A stretch of DNA of 64,000 nucleotides from Streptomyces sp. NBC_00525 (GTDB lineage Bacteria > Actinomycetota > Actinomycetes > Streptomycetales > Streptomycetaceae): contig NZ_CP107834.1 in assembly GCF_036346595.1 (NCBI RefSeq), positions 2,356,001-2,420,000 of the forward strand, read 5' to 3'. Numbering within the stretch: the stretch's first letter is position 1; every line of letters begins with the position of its first letter. The position numbers were made by a program, and so were the translations under genes. A model generated the notes under the pieces. It saw only the letters and a list, made by a program, of their open reading frames with translations. It was not told the DNA's origin and searched no databases. This document shows positions 1 to 9,553 of this stretch, one piece after another.

Positions 1-197
1 TGTCCGGCGTGCGCCAGGCAGGCGGCGCGCAGGGCCTCGCGCAGCACGCGGGCCGCCGGGAGGTCGGGCTCCGCGAGGGCGAAGGGGGCACGCCCCTCCG
101 CCGTGTCGAGGCTGTCCGCGCCGGTCTCGACGTCCAGGGTGTTGACCAGCGCCTCGACCAGCGCGAGCCCACCGGGCGCGGAATCCCTCTCATTCAT
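1..197 (-). CDS. CGNR/ABATE-type regulator, N-terminal part (runs off the window)
   Basis: The minus strand opens with ATG at 197 and reads about 65 residues before the window edge. The visible part (VEALVNTLDVETG, then DSLDT and LREALRAACLAHAG) has the pattern of the ABATE domain that precedes a C-terminal CGNR zinc finger in actinobacterial putative transcription regulators. The zinc finger itself would lie outside the window, so the family call rests on the N-terminus alone. The gene is divergent from the VOC gene at 301, and repeated GGTAACC-like boxes lie between them. Confidence 0.65.
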   Translation of the reverse strand, partial: MNERDSAPGGLALVEALVNTLDVETGADSLDTAEGRAPFALAEPDLPAARVLREALRAACLAHAG

Positions 198-204
198 GGT
201 TGCG

Positions 205-267
205 ACGTTACCGCCCATGGGGGAGCATGCAGTAACGGTTACCGGTTGATCGGTTCAAGCGGTAACC
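205..267. promoter_or_regulatory. Cluster of GTTACC/GGTAACC boxes between divergent genes
   Basis: GTTACC occurs at 207-212, GTAACGGTTACC at 232-243 (its first eleven bases are a perfect palindrome) and GGTAACC at 261-267, all inside the roughly 100-bp gap between the CGNR-type gene and the VOC gene. Repeated half-sites in a divergent promoter are typical of an operator. Which protein binds is unknown; autoregulation by the CGNR protein is only a guess. Confidence 0.4.
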
Positions 268-300
268 GCCTGTCCGTAGTCTGCCCGAGGAGGAAGCAAC

Positions 301-660
301 ATGGCTCTGGCCACAGTGGGTGCCGTCGTCCTGGACTGTCCCGACCCCGTCGCCCTGGCGGACTTCTACGCCGCGCTGCTCGGCGGCGAGGTCCGGCGGC
401 AGGAGGACTGGGTGGACCTCGAAGGAAGCGCCGGCGCCCCGCTCGCCTTCCAGGCCGCGCCCGGCTTCGTACCGCCGAAGTGGCCGCGCGCGGACGCCTC
501 GCAGCAGGTCCATCTGGACCTGAAGGTGGCGGATCTGGACGCGGCGGAGCGCGAGGTGCTGGCGCTGGGCGCGACGGTGCTGGACGCGGAGGACCGGGAG
601 CGCTCCTTCCGGGTGTATGCCGACCCGGCGGGGCACCCGTTCTGCCTCTGCGCCTGCTGA
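301..660 (+). CDS. VOC family (glyoxalase/bleomycin-resistance fold) protein
   Basis: A 119-residue single-domain protein. It opens with a typical VOC first strand (VGAVVLDCPDPVALADFYAALLG) and closes with VYADPAGHPFCLC, the usual DPxGxxFxL strand that ends in a metal-ligand position in catalytic members. The length fits a half-size VOC unit that dimerises. The ATG at 301 is preceded by a GAGGAAG ribosome site about 6 nt upstream. The substrate cannot be read from sequence; members include lyases, dioxygenases and binding proteins. It is divergent from the CGNR-type gene, suggesting shared control, and tail-to-tail with the dipeptidase gene. Confidence 0.85.
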   Translation: MALATVGAVVLDCPDPVALADFYAALLGGEVRRQEDWVDLEGSAGAPLAFQAAPGFVPPKWPRADASQQVHLDLKVADLDAAEREVLALGATVLDAEDRERSFRVYADPAGHPFCLCAC

Positions 661-669
661 AATCGCCCC

Positions 670-1866
670 CTAGGCCGCCGGGGCGTCCAGCTGTTCGATC
701 CTCGCGTGCGACGGGCCGCGCAGCGCCCGCTGCTCGCGGGCCACGTCCTCGGCGGCGCGCAGCACCCGTACGGCGTTGCGCCAGGTGAGCTTGGCCAGGT
801 CGGCGGCGGACCAGTTGCGGCGCATCAGCTCCGCGACCAGGTTCGGGTAGCCGGCGACGCTCTCCAGGCCGTGCGGGAGGAAGGCGGTGCCGTCGTAGTC
901 GCCGCCGATGCCGACGTGGTCGATGCCGGCGACGTCGCGCATGTGGTCGAGGTGGTCGGCGATGGTGGCCACCGTGGCGACCGGGCGGGGCTGGGCCGCC
1001 TCGAACGCGGCGTGCAGTTCCATGGCGCGCGCGGTGGTGTCCAGGTGGTGCAGCCCGTGGGCGCGCAGGTTCTCGTCGGCGGCCTGCGTCCAGGCGACGG
1101 CCTCGGGCAGGACGAACTTGGGGACGAAGGTGGCCATGGCGATGCCGCCGTTGGCCGGGAGCAGTTCCAGCACGTCGTCCGGGATGTTGCGCGGGTGGTC
1201 GCAGACGGCGCGCGACGAGGAGTGCGAGAACATCACCGGCGCGACGGAGGTGGCCAGCGCGTCCCGCATGGTCGTCGCGGCGACGTGCGAGAGGTCCACC
1301 AGCATGCCGGTGCGGTTCATCTCGCGGACGACCTCGTGGCCGAAGGGCGAGAGGCCGCCGACGCCGGGCTCGTCGGTCGCGGAGTCGGCCCAGGCGATGT
1401 TGTCGTTGTGGGTGAGCGTCATGTAGCGGACGCCCAGGGCATACAGGCCGCGCAGGGTGCCCAGCGAGTTCGCGATGGAGTGGCCGCCCTCGGCGCCCAT
1501 CAGGGACGCGATCCGGCCCTCGGCGCGGGCGGCCTCCATGTCGTCGGCGGTCAGGGCGCGCCGCAGGTCGGCCGGGTAGCGGTCGAGCAGTTCGGCGACG
1601 GCGTCGATCTGTTCCAGGGTCGCGCTGACGGCGGCGTCGCCCGCGAGGTCGGAGCGTACGTAGACGGACCAGAACTGGGCGCCGACGCCCCCGGCGCGCA
1701 GCCGGGGGATGTCGGTGTGCAGGTGGGCCGACTGGTCGGTGGCGATGTCCCGTGCGGCCAGGTCGTAGCCGACCTGCTCGCGCAGCGCCCACGGCAGGTC
1801 GTTGTGGCCGTCGACCACGGGGTACTCGGCGAGGAGTTCCCGCGCCCGGTCCAGTCGGTCCGTCAC
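670..1866 (-). CDS. Membrane dipeptidase family protein (peptidase M19)
   Basis: 398 residues, the usual length for the renal dipeptidase family. Metal ligands are visible: HND in [13 protein letters not shown] near residue 20, the Glu of MGAEGGHS near 125, [13 protein letters not shown] (HSN-like/HxR region) and GGDYDG near the C-terminus. The enzyme hydrolyses dipeptides, possibly including D-amino-acid dipeptides, with a binuclear zinc centre. No signal peptide is visible, so a cytosolic location is likely. Only 5 nt separate the purE stop region and this gene's start, so it is probably the last gene of the purK-purE transcript. Confidence 0.9.
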   Translation of the reverse strand: MTDRLDRARELLAEYPVVDGHNDLPWALREQVGYDLAARDIATDQSAHLHTDIPRLRAGGVGAQFWSVYVRSDLAGDAAVSATLEQIDAVAELLDRYPADLRRALTADDMEAARAEGRIASLMGAEGGHSIANSLGTLRGLYALGVRYMTLTHNDNIAWADSATDEPGVGGLSPFGHEVVREMNRTGMLVDLSHVAATTMRDALATSVAPVMFSHSSSRAVCDHPRNIPDDVLELLPANGGIAMATFVPKFVLPEAVAWTQAADENLRAHGLHHLDTTARAMELHAAFEAAQPRPVATVATIADHLDHMRDVAGIDHVGIGGDYDGTAFLPHGLESVAGYPNLVAELMRRNWSAADLAKLTWRNAVRVLRAAEDVAREQRALRGPSHARIEQLDAPAA

Positions 1867-1871
1867 GGCGC

Positions 1872-2411
1872 CTACTTCCCGAAGCCGAAGGACTCCGTGC
1901 CGGCCACCTTCTGGCGCAGCCGCTTGCCCTTCTCGGTCGCCTGGTCGTTCAGGTCGCCCAGGAACTCCGTCATCCGGTCCCGGAGCTCGGGGTCGGCCGC
2001 GGCCAGGATGCGGACGGCCAGCAGTCCGGCGTTGCGCGCGCCGGCGACGGAGACCGTGGCGACGGGGATGCCGGCGGGCATCTGGACGATGGACATGAGG
2101 CTGTCCATGCCGTCGAGGTACTTCAGCGGGACCGGTACGCCGATGACGGGCAGCGGGGTGACCGAGGCGAGCATGCCGGGCAGGTGGGCGGCGCCGCCCG
2201 CGCCCGCGATGATCGCCTTGAGGCCGCGGCCGGCCGCGTTCTCGCCGTACGCGATCATCTCGCGGGGCATGCGGTGGGCGGAGACGACGTCGACCTCGTA
2301 GGGGATCTCGAACTCGTCGAGGGCCTTGGCCGCCGCTTCCATGACGGGCCAGTCGGAGTCCGAGCCCATGACGATGCCGACGACCGGTGCGGTGGAGGCG
2401 GGGGAAGTCAT
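1872..2411 (-). CDS. purE: N5-carboxyaminoimidazole ribonucleotide mutase
   Basis: 179 residues. PurE moves the carboxyl group of N5-CAIR to C4, giving CAIR in purine synthesis. The GSDSDWPVM phosphate-binding loop near the N-terminus and the SAHRMP motif with the catalytic His are both present, as is the glycine-rich [12 protein letters not shown] segment. I chose ATG at 2411 ([16 protein letters not shown]) because it overlaps the purK stop by ATGA, which is typical of translational coupling; the longer upstream reading is just the shadow of purK. Length matches class I PurE. Confidence 0.97.
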   Translation of the reverse strand: MTSPASTAPVVGIVMGSDSDWPVMEAAAKALDEFEIPYEVDVVSAHRMPREMIAYGENAAGRGLKAIIAGAGGAAHLPGMLASVTPLPVIGVPVPLKYLDGMDSLMSIVQMPAGIPVATVSVAGARNAGLLAVRILAAADPELRDRMTEFLGDLNDQATEKGKRLRQKVAGTESFGFGK

Positions 2412-3547
2412 TCGGTGATCGTTCCTCGCAGATAGTCGGCCGCGTGCCGGGCGCGCTCGCGCACGTCCGCCAGGTCGTCGCCGTAGGTGTTGACGTGGCC
2501 GACCTTGCGACCGGGCTTCACGTCCTTTCCGTACATGTGGATCTTGAGCTGCGGGTCGCGCGCCATGCAGTGCAGATAGCCCTGGTACATGTCCGGGTAG
2601 TCGCCGCCCAGGACGTTGCACATGACCGTCCAGGGGGCGCGGGGGCGCGGGTCACCGAGCGGGAGGTCCAGGACCGCCCGGACGTGGTTGGCGAACTGCG
2701 AGGTGATCGCGCCGTCCATGGTCCAGTGGCCGGAGTTGTGCGGGCGCATGGCCAGCTCGTTGACGAGGATGCGCCCGTCCCTGGTCTCGAACAGCTCCAC
2801 CGCGAGGTGGCCGACGACGCCCAGCTCGGCGGCGATGCGCAGCGCGAGCTGCTGGGCCTCGCCCGCCAGCTCCTCGTCCAGGTCGGGGGCCGGGGCGATG
2901 ACCGTGTCGCAGACGCCGTTCACCTGGATGGACTCGACGACCGGGTAGGCGACGGCCTGGCCGTGCGGCGAGCGGACGATGTCGGCCGCGAGCTCCCGTA
3001 CGAAGTCGACCTTCTCCTCGGCCAGGACCGGGACCCCGGCCCGGAACGGCTCGGCGGCGTCCGCCTCGGAGCGGACCACCCAGACGCCCTTGCCGTCGTA
3101 GCCGCCGCGCACGGTCTTCAGGACGACGGGGAAGCCCCCGGCCTCCCCGGCGAAGGCCGCGACGTCGGCCGGGTCGGCCACGATGCGGTGGCGGGGGCAG
3201 GGCGCGCCGATCTCGGTGAGCTTCGCGCGCATCACCCCCTTGTCCTGGGCGTGCACCAGGGCGTCGGGGCCGGGGCGGACGGGGATGCCGTCCGCCTCCA
3301 GGGCCCGCAGATGCTCGGTGGGCACGTGCTCGTGATCGAAGGTGATCACGTCACAGCCGCGCGCGAAGGCCCGCAGCGTCTCCAGGTCGCGATAGTCGCC
3401 GACGACGACCTCGCCCACCACCTGGGCCGCTGAGTCCTGAGCGGTGTCGCTGAGGAGCTTGAACTTGATGCCGAGGGGGATGCCCGCCTCGTGGGTCATT
3501 CGGGCGAGTTGACCGCCACCGACCATGCCGACTACCGGGAACGTCAC
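2408..3547 (-). CDS. purK: N5-carboxyaminoimidazole ribonucleotide synthase
   Basis: 379 residues, an ATP-grasp enzyme that carboxylates AIR with bicarbonate and ATP. It begins at GTG 3547 with the expected [12 protein letters not shown] dinucleotide-like loop. Further on are the ATP-grasp lysine region ([15 protein letters not shown]), the [11 protein letters not shown] strand and the [22 protein letters not shown] signature of PurK. It is first in the purK-purE pair, with a 4-nt overlap. The gene is divergent from the GtrA-family gene. Confidence 0.96.
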   Translation of the reverse strand: MTFPVVGMVGGGQLARMTHEAGIPLGIKFKLLSDTAQDSAAQVVGEVVVGDYRDLETLRAFARGCDVITFDHEHVPTEHLRALEADGIPVRPGPDALVHAQDKGVMRAKLTEIGAPCPRHRIVADPADVAAFAGEAGGFPVVLKTVRGGYDGKGVWVVRSEADAAEPFRAGVPVLAEEKVDFVRELAADIVRSPHGQAVAYPVVESIQVNGVCDTVIAPAPDLDEELAGEAQQLALRIAAELGVVGHLAVELFETRDGRILVNELAMRPHNSGHWTMDGAITSQFANHVRAVLDLPLGDPRPRAPWTVMCNVLGGDYPDMYQGYLHCMARDPQLKIHMYGKDVKPGRKVGHVNTYGDDLADVRERARHAADYLRGTITE

Positions 3548-3705
3548 GCTCCCAGGGTATCCGCACCGCCCGCCGGCGGCTCCGGGCAGGGGGCGGGGCC
3601 GGCCGCACACGTTCCCGTACGCACAGGCGTACGGCGGGTGTCCTGGTTAGCATGGCCGGGTTGACGGAGCATGGAGCGGGACCTACGGACGGACTGAGCG
3701 ATCAC

Positions 3706-4221
3706 ATGAGCGAGCGAGGCGCACTGCGGGCCCGGCTGGAGTCGCTGGCCCGGGAGGTCGCCAAGTTCGGCGTGGTCGGCGCTGTCGGCCTGGTGGTCAA
3801 CATCGTCGTGTCGAACCTGCTGTGGCGCTACACGGAGATCCCGACCGTGCGGGCCGGGCTGCTCGCCACGTTCGTCGCGATCCTCTGCAATTACGTGGGC
3901 TTCCGCCACTGGACGTACCGCGACCGCGACAAGACCGGCCGCACCCGCGAGCTGACCCTGTTCCTGCTGTTCAGCGCGGCGGGCGCGGTGATCGAGACGG
4001 GAGTGCTGTACGTGGCGACGTACGGGTTCGGCTGGGACACCCCGGTGCAGAGCAACGTCTTCAAGATCGTCGGGATCGGTGTCGCGACGCTGTTCCGCTT
4101 CTGGTCCTACCGGACGTGGGTCTTCAAGGCGCTGCCCGCGCCGGAGGCGGCTGCTGACAAAGGAGCCCTGGTGACCGTGCCCGCCCCGGCGGTGCGCGAG
4201 GCGGATGCGGCACGGCGGTAG
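3706..4221 (+). CDS. GtrA family membrane protein
   Basis: A small protein of four predicted membrane helices (KFGVVGAVGLVVNIVVSNLL, the segment around LLATFVAILCNYVGF, FLLFSAAGAVIETGVLYVAT and a last helix ending FRFWSYRTWVF). The N-terminal FGVVGAVG and the conserved FRHWTYRDR loop and FWSYRTWVF end are hallmarks of the GtrA family, proposed to flip or carry polyprenyl-linked sugars for cell-envelope glycosylation. Start: ATG 3706 gives 171 residues directly before the first helix; ATG 3652 would add 18 residues but a TAGCAT -10-like element overlaps it (3648-3653). It is tail-to-tail with the histidine kinase gene. Confidence 0.85.
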   Translation: MSERGALRARLESLAREVAKFGVVGAVGLVVNIVVSNLLWRYTEIPTVRAGLLATFVAILCNYVGFRHWTYRDRDKTGRTRELTLFLLFSAAGAVIETGVLYVATYGFGWDTPVQSNVFKIVGIGVATLFRFWSYRTWVFKALPAPEAAADKGALVTVPAPAVREADAARR

Positions 4222-4223
4222 GG

Positions 4224-5495
4224 CTACCTCACCGGACGTTCCGTTTCCGCTTCCGTCCGGCTCTGGGCCATGCGGCTCAGGAAGAGGGCGAAGACCGGGG
4301 GCTGCTGCTGGAGGAGTTCCAGCCGGCCGCCGTCCGCCTCGGCGAGGTCGCGGGCGACGGCGAGGCCGATGCCCGTGGAGTTGCGGCCGCTGATGGTCCG
4401 CTCGAAGATCCGCGCCCCCAGGTCGGCCGGGACGCCGGGGCCCTCGTCCGTCACCTCGATCACCGCCTGATTGCCGGTGACCCGCGTGCGCAGGGCGACC
4501 GTGCCCCGCCCGTGCATCAGGGAGTTCTCGATCAGCGCGGCCAGGACCTGGGCGACCGCGCCCGGCGTGCCCACGGCGCTGAGCCCCTGCTTGCCCGAGC
4601 ACACGATGGCGCGGCCCTCGCCCCGGTAGGCCGGGCGCCACTCCTCGATCTGCTGCTTGACGACCTCGTCCAGGTCGAAGACGACCGCCGAGCCGGTCCG
4701 GGGGTCGCGGGCGTTGGTGAGCAGCCGCTGCACCACGTCCGTGAGCCGTTCGACCTGGGCGAGCGCGATGTGCGCCTCCTCCTTCACGGTCTCCGGGTCG
4801 TCGGTGAGCGAGATCTCCTCGATGCGCATGGACAGCGCGGTGAGCGGGGTCCGCAGCTGGTGGGAGGCGTCGGCGGCGAGCCGGCGCTCCGCGGTGAGCA
4901 TGCGGGCGATCCGTTCGGCGGAGGCGTCGAGGACGTCGGCGACACGGTCCAGCTCGGGCACCCCGTACCGCTTGTGGCGCGGGCGGGGGTCGCCGGAGCC
5001 CAGGCGTTCGGCGGTCTCGGCGAGGTCGGTGAGCGGCGAGGCGAGCTTGTTGGCCTGGCGCACGGCGAGGAGGACGGCGGAGACGATGGCCAGCAGCGCC
5101 ACCGCGCCGATGATCATCAGGGTGCGGCCGACCTCTCGGGTGACGGCGGAGCGGGACTCCTCGACGGTGACCCGCTCGCCGTGCTCGCCCGTCTCGGTGG
5201 CGGTGATCACGCTGCCGGTGGGGCGCTCGCCGACCTCGATGGGGGCCCGGCCCGCCATCTTGACCAGGGCGTAGCGCTTGCTGTCGATCTGCTCGGCGAG
5301 CACTTCGGGGTTGATCCGCTCCTCGCCGAGGAGCCGGCTCTCGATGACGCTGATCAGCCGGAGCGCCTCGGAGTCGACGCTCTCCTGGGCGCTGCTGCTG
5401 ATGGTGCGGGTCTCGACGATGACGAGGGAGACGCCGAAGACGGCGATCACCACGAGCACGACGGCGAGGGTGGAGTTGATCAGTCGTCGGCGCAT
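4224..5495 (-). CDS. Two-component sensor histidine kinase (HAMP-HisKA-HATPase)
   Basis: 423 residues. TM1 spans about residues 8-28, an extracytoplasmic loop of about 95 residues follows, TM2 spans 125-147, then a HAMP linker, the H-box ADASHQLRTPLTAL with phospho-acceptor His212, and the ATPase domain with an N-box (ALIENSLMHG), a G1 box (VTDEGPGVP) and G2 (STGIGLAVARDLAEADGG). It presumably phosphorylates the OmpR-type regulator encoded 69 nt upstream in the same direction. The signal is unknown; the small extracellular loop shows no recognisable sensor fold. Confidence 0.93.
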   Translation of the reverse strand: MRRRLINSTLAVVLVVIAVFGVSLVIVETRTISSSAQESVDSEALRLISVIESRLLGEERINPEVLAEQIDSKRYALVKMAGRAPIEVGERPTGSVITATETGEHGERVTVEESRSAVTREVGRTLMIIGAVALLAIVSAVLLAVRQANKLASPLTDLAETAERLGSGDPRPRHKRYGVPELDRVADVLDASAERIARMLTAERRLAADASHQLRTPLTALSMRIEEISLTDDPETVKEEAHIALAQVERLTDVVQRLLTNARDPRTGSAVVFDLDEVVKQQIEEWRPAYRGEGRAIVCSGKQGLSAVGTPGAVAQVLAALIENSLMHGRGTVALRTRVTGNQAVIEVTDEGPGVPADLGARIFERTISGRNSTGIGLAVARDLAEADGGRLELLQQQPPVFALFLSRMAQSRTEAETERPVR

Positions 5496-5564
5496 GCCTG
5501 CTTCTGTACGTCGTCGGCTCGGGCTGCTGGCGCGGGGGCGTCAGCTCGTGCGGCTCGCCGGTCG

Positions 5565-6242
<678 letters not shown>

Positions 6243-6274
6243 GCACTGATGGTAGTCCGCGCGGGGTAGGAGGC

Positions 6275-6309
6275 GGGAGGTGATCCGCAAGCCCTGCGGG
6301 TCACCTCCC
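6275..6309. repeat. Long perfect hairpin between divergent genes
   Basis: Arms GGGAGGTGATCCGCA (6275-6289) and TGCGGGTCACCTCCC (6295-6309) pair over 15 bp with one T/G position and a 5-nt loop. It sits 33 bp upstream of the response-regulator start, so it is not at the end of any annotated gene. It could be a dyad operator or the terminator of an unannotated transcript; no T-run follows on either strand. Confidence 0.6.
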
Positions 6310-6436
6310 GGAGCGGGGGCAGACCTTGGAATGTGCGAGCGCGATCATGCCCACACCTGTGATCCATCTCTCAAGTCCTTCCATATCGCTCTCTGTCATG
6401 CCGTATGGTGGCCCAACGCCTATTGCACTACTCAAG

Positions 6437-6473
6437 GACCTTTGGGCTGCTCTGAGCGCCAAAGGTCTCTTTT
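6437..6473 (+). terminator. Hairpin plus T-run in the leader of the peptide transporter gene
   Basis: GACCTTTGG (6437-6445) and CCAAAGGTC (6459-6467) form a perfect 9-bp stem. The loop can extend it with GCTC/GAGC, and TCTTTT follows at 6468-6473. This is an intrinsic-terminator shape placed about 200 nt before the transporter start rather than behind a gene, so it may attenuate that gene or end a short upstream RNA. The rest of the 427-bp gap 6243-6669 shows no convincing gene. Confidence 0.55.
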
Positions 6474-6669
6474 GTGTGCGGGGCCGGTACCCGCCGGCCC
6501 GGAAGTACCTCAGTGAATGACCTGTGGGCCGGGCCCGGATCGCCGATGACGGCGCCTCCGGGCGTGGATCCCGTCGCGGAGGGCGTGCCCGCGGCGGTGC
6601 CGGCCTCCCCCCACCGGGCGCGGACCCGCCTCTTCGCGGCGCCGCGTCCCGAGCACACAAGGATCGATC

Positions 6670-8166
6670 ATGGCGTCCAGCCTGACGAAGGACCCGTCGA
6701 GCACCGCCGGTGGCGAGAAGGCCTTCTTCGGCCACCCCCGGGGCCTGGCCACGCTCTTCATGACGGAGATGTGGGAGCGGTACAGCTTCTACGGCATGAA
6801 GGCGCTGCTCCCGCTGTACTTGATCGCGCCCGGCGGCATGCACATGAACGCCGCCACCGCGACGACCATCTACTCCGCCTACATGGCGATGGTCTACCTG
6901 CTCGCCATGCCCGGCGGCTGGATGGCCGACCGGTTCTGGGGTCCGCGCCGGACGGTCGCCATCGGCGGCGCCGTCGTCATCCTCGGCCACATCACGCTCG
7001 CGGTGCCCAACTCGGCGACCTTCTTCGCGGGGCTGGCGCTGGTCGCGCTCGGTTCCGGGCTGCTGAAGGCCAACATCTCCACGATGGTCGGCCACCTCTA
7101 CAACGGCCCCGAGGACCCGCGCCGCGACGGCGGCTTCACGCTCTTCTACATCGGGATCAACGTCGGCGCCTTCCTCGCCCCGCTGACCATCGGCACCGTC
7201 GGCGAGAAGGTCAACTGGCACTTCGGCTTCGCGCTGGCCGCGCTCGGCATGGCGCTGGGTCTCGCCCAGTTCATGCTCGGCACCCGCCACCTGAGCCCGC
7301 GCAGCGACATCGTCACCACCCCGGCGACGGCGCAGGAGAAGCAGTCCGCGCTGCGCAAGGGCATGATCTGGCTGATCGTCGCGGTCGTCTTCTACGGCCT
7401 GCTCGGCATCACCGGCAACTTCGTCGACTGGGGCGTCCTGCCGATCACCCTGGCCGGGCTGATCATCCCGGTCGCCGTCCTGGCCCGCATGAAGCGCGAC
7501 AAGGAGCTGACCGACACCGAGCAGTCCAAGCTGTCGGGCTACATCTGGTTCTTCGTGGTCGCGGCCGTCTTCTGGATGATCTACGACCAGAACGGCTCGA
7601 CGCTGTCGATCTTCGGTAAGAACTCGACGACGAACAGCCTGTTCGGGTTCGACTTCCCGACCTCCTGGTACCAGTCGCTGAACCCGATCTTCGTGATGGC
7701 GATGGCCCCCGTGCTCGCCTCGGCGTGGCTGTGGCTGAACAAGCGCGGCAAGGAGCCGAGCACCGCGGTCAAGTTCGCCTCCAGCCTCGTGCTGATCGGC
7801 GTCTCCTTCGCGGTCTTCCTGATCCCGCTGATCGACACCGCCGCCAATGGCGGCAAGGTCAGCCCGATGTGGCTGGTCTCGGTCTACTTCATCCAGACCG
7901 TCGCGGAGCTGTGCCTGTCGCCGGTCGGCCTGTCGGTGACCACGAAGATGGCGCCGGCGAAGTACAGCTCGCAGATGATGGGCGTCTGGTTCCTCGCCGT
8001 CACCGCCGGCGACTCCGTGACCGGTCTGCTCACCTCCAAGCAGCTCGGCGTGAACCTGGACACCACCGGGGCGGTCGCCTTCGAGGTGATCCTCGCCGTC
8101 GTCGCCGGTGTGGGCATCTGGATGTACCGCAAGAAGGTCGCCCAGCACATGGGCGACGTGCGCTGA
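6670..8166 (+). CDS. Proton-coupled oligopeptide transporter (POT/PTR family)
   Basis: 498 residues with about 12-14 hydrophobic helices. The N-terminal segment holds the POT signature: FFGHPRGLATLFMTEMWERYSFYGM includes the E-x-x-E-R proton-coupling motif (EMWERYSFYG). The FYIGINVGAF signature helix and the later FIQTVAELCLSPVGLS segment (PTR2 family) are also present. It imports di- and tripeptides with protons. The ATG at 6670 has an AAGGATC ribosome site. A long leader with two hairpins precedes it and a strong terminator follows at 8188, so it is monocistronic. Confidence 0.96.
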   Translation: MASSLTKDPSSTAGGEKAFFGHPRGLATLFMTEMWERYSFYGMKALLPLYLIAPGGMHMNAATATTIYSAYMAMVYLLAMPGGWMADRFWGPRRTVAIGGAVVILGHITLAVPNSATFFAGLALVALGSGLLKANISTMVGHLYNGPEDPRRDGGFTLFYIGINVGAFLAPLTIGTVGEKVNWHFGFALAALGMALGLAQFMLGTRHLSPRSDIVTTPATAQEKQSALRKGMIWLIVAVVFYGLLGITGNFVDWGVLPITLAGLIIPVAVLARMKRDKELTDTEQSKLSGYIWFFVVAAVFWMIYDQNGSTLSIFGKNSTTNSLFGFDFPTSWYQSLNPIFVMAMAPVLASAWLWLNKRGKEPSTAVKFASSLVLIGVSFAVFLIPLIDTAANGGKVSPMWLVSVYFIQTVAELCLSPVGLSVTTKMAPAKYSSQMMGVWFLAVTAGDSVTGLLTSKQLGVNLDTTGAVAFEVILAVVAGVGIWMYRKKVAQHMGDVR

Positions 8167-8187
8167 CCGCACCGGTCCCCGTACGCG

Positions 8188-8228
8188 AGAGGGGCCGCCG
8201 CACCGGAAGGGTGCGGCGGCCCCTCTTT
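8188..8228 (+). terminator. Intrinsic terminator after the peptide transporter gene
   Basis: A 17-bp perfect stem, arms 8188-8204 and 8210-8226, with a GGAAG loop and a short T-run (8226-8228). It lies 22 nt past the transporter stop. Confidence 0.9.
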
Positions 8229-8258
8229 CGCGTTACGGCGGCCGGTGCGGTGGCGGGG

Positions 8259-8768
8259 TCACGCCGGGGCGGCCAGCTCCGCCCAGACGGTCTTGCCGGG
8301 CTCGCCCGGCACCCGTACGACGCCCCAGTCCAGGCAGAGCCGCTGGACGATGAACATGCCGTGTCCGCCGGGCCGCCCGGCCCGGTGCGGCGTACGGGGC
8401 GCGGGCTGGCCCGCGCCGCCGTCCGCGACCTCCACGCGCAGCACCTTGGGGCTGCGGGCGATCCGGATCTCGTCGGGGCCGCCCGCGTGCAGGCAGGCGT
8501 TGGTGACCAGCTCGGAGACGACGAGCAGGACGTCCTCCGCGGCGGCGCGGCGGTCGGCGCTCGACGCGGGGAGCCAGCCCCAGTCGTGCAGCGCCTGACG
8601 GGCGAAATCACGGGCCGTCGGCACGATGCCGGTGGCCTCCCGCAACGACAGCGTGCGCCACTGCCGGTCGGCGGCCCCGTCCGGCCGGACGGGCTCGGCG
8701 GAGGAAACGCCCGCGCCCTCCGGCTCGCGGCCGAGGTCGCCCGGCGGATGCTGCCGGGTGGTGCTCAT
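8259..8768 (-). CDS. ATP-binding anti-sigma factor kinase-like protein (RsbW/HATPase_c_2)
   Basis: 169 residues. The ATPase fold is seen in EDVLLVVSELVTNACLHAGG (N-box with Glu and Asn), then VADGGAGQPAP (G1) and GHGMFIVQRLCLDWGV (G2). Such proteins bind SigB/F-type sigma factors and phosphorylate STAS antagonists. The STAS gene lies 237 nt upstream in the same direction and a SigB/F-like sigma gene is divergent beyond it. This matches the PrsI role in the SigI module I recall from S. coelicolor next to hut genes. Confidence 0.85.
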   Translation of the reverse strand: MSTTRQHPPGDLGREPEGAGVSSAEPVRPDGAADRQWRTLSLREATGIVPTARDFARQALHDWGWLPASSADRRAAAEDVLLVVSELVTNACLHAGGPDEIRIARSPKVLRVEVADGGAGQPAPRTPHRAGRPGGHGMFIVQRLCLDWGVVRVPGEPGKTVWAELAAPA

Positions 8769-8806
8769 CAGCGCTTCACCTCACCGATTCACCATGTCGC
8801 CATTGG

Positions 8807-8862
8807 ACAGATACGAACGATTGAACAGATACGAGTACGCATACCGATACGGACACTGATAC
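8807..8862. repeat. Degenerate hexamer-period repeat (ATAC boxes)
   Basis: ACAGATACGA occurs at 8807-8816 and again at 8825-8834. ATAC begins at 8811, 8829, 8841, 8847 and 8859, every spacing being a multiple of 6. The tract lies in the 237-bp gap between the anti-sigma and STAS genes, just upstream of the anti-sigma start, and is richer in A+T than the surroundings. Confidence 0.6.
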
Positions 8863-9005
8863 AGGAACCGCACGGGCACGGAAGGCCGGACCGAACGGGC
8901 TCGCCGGAAGATCTCCTGCCCGGCCGAACGGCGACGACACCCCCCGGCCCTTCGCCGATCGCGTAACTCGCGCGACCGGACCCGTGCGGCCGGGGAGGAG
9001 TCCGG

Positions 9006-9374
9006 TCAGGTCTCCAGGGCCTCGGCGAGCGAGGCATGGACGGTGAACACCGCCTCGGCGCCCGTGATCTCGAAGACCCGAGCCACCACCGGCTGCATCG
9101 CGGCCAAATGAACCCCTCCCCCGGCTGCCTCCGCCTTGAGGCGCGCACCGAGCAGCACGTTCAGCCCGGTGGAATCACAGAAGTCGAGTCGCGAGCAGTC
9201 GACCACCAGGCGCACGCGCCCCTGCTCGACCGCGCTCTCCAGCGGCTCGCGCAGCAGATCCGCCGTGTGGTGGTCGAGCTCACCGACCGGCGTCACCACC
9301 TCGCTGAGCCCCTCGGTCCGGGCCTCGACCTGAAGCCGACCCCGGTTCGCACTGCCGACCGTCCCGCGGTCCAT
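9006..9374 (-). CDS. STAS-domain anti-sigma factor antagonist
   Basis: 122 residues covering one STAS domain. The phosphorylatable serine motif is clear in VDCSRLDFCDSTGLNVLLGA (DSTG, Ser about residue 68). In partner switching, the unphosphorylated protein captures the anti-sigma kinase and frees the sigma factor. It sits between the kinase gene (8259) and the divergent sigma gene (9663), the arrangement of the ArsI-PrsI-SigI module of streptomycetes. The 288-bp gap to the sigma gene must hold two divergent promoters. Confidence 0.9.
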   Translation of the reverse strand: MDRGTVGSANRGRLQVEARTEGLSEVVTPVGELDHHTADLLREPLESAVEQGRVRLVVDCSRLDFCDSTGLNVLLGARLKAEAAGGGVHLAAMQPVVARVFEITGAEAVFTVHASLAEALET

Positions 9375-9524
9375 GCCCGTCCCTCTTCATCGCTCGTCAC
9401 TGTCCGCATCACCACATCCACGGATGCGTGCCAGTTGTCACTGATGTTCTTGGAACAGTACGCGTTCCCTGCGCCACGCGGTAGCGGAAGACCTCAACAA
9501 ACCGGACATATAGCGTCAATTGGC

Positions 9525-9553
9525 GGTTGTACCGAGCGGTGGCGAGCGGGTAA
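9525..9553 (+). promoter_or_regulatory. Possible SigB/F-type promoter for the sigma factor gene
   Basis: GGTTGT at 9525-9530 and GGGTAA at 9548-9553 are 17 nt apart. They resemble the GTTT / GGGTAT pattern of stress-sigma promoters, which often drive their own sigma gene. The match is imperfect. The TSS would leave about 100 nt of leader. Confidence 0.3.
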
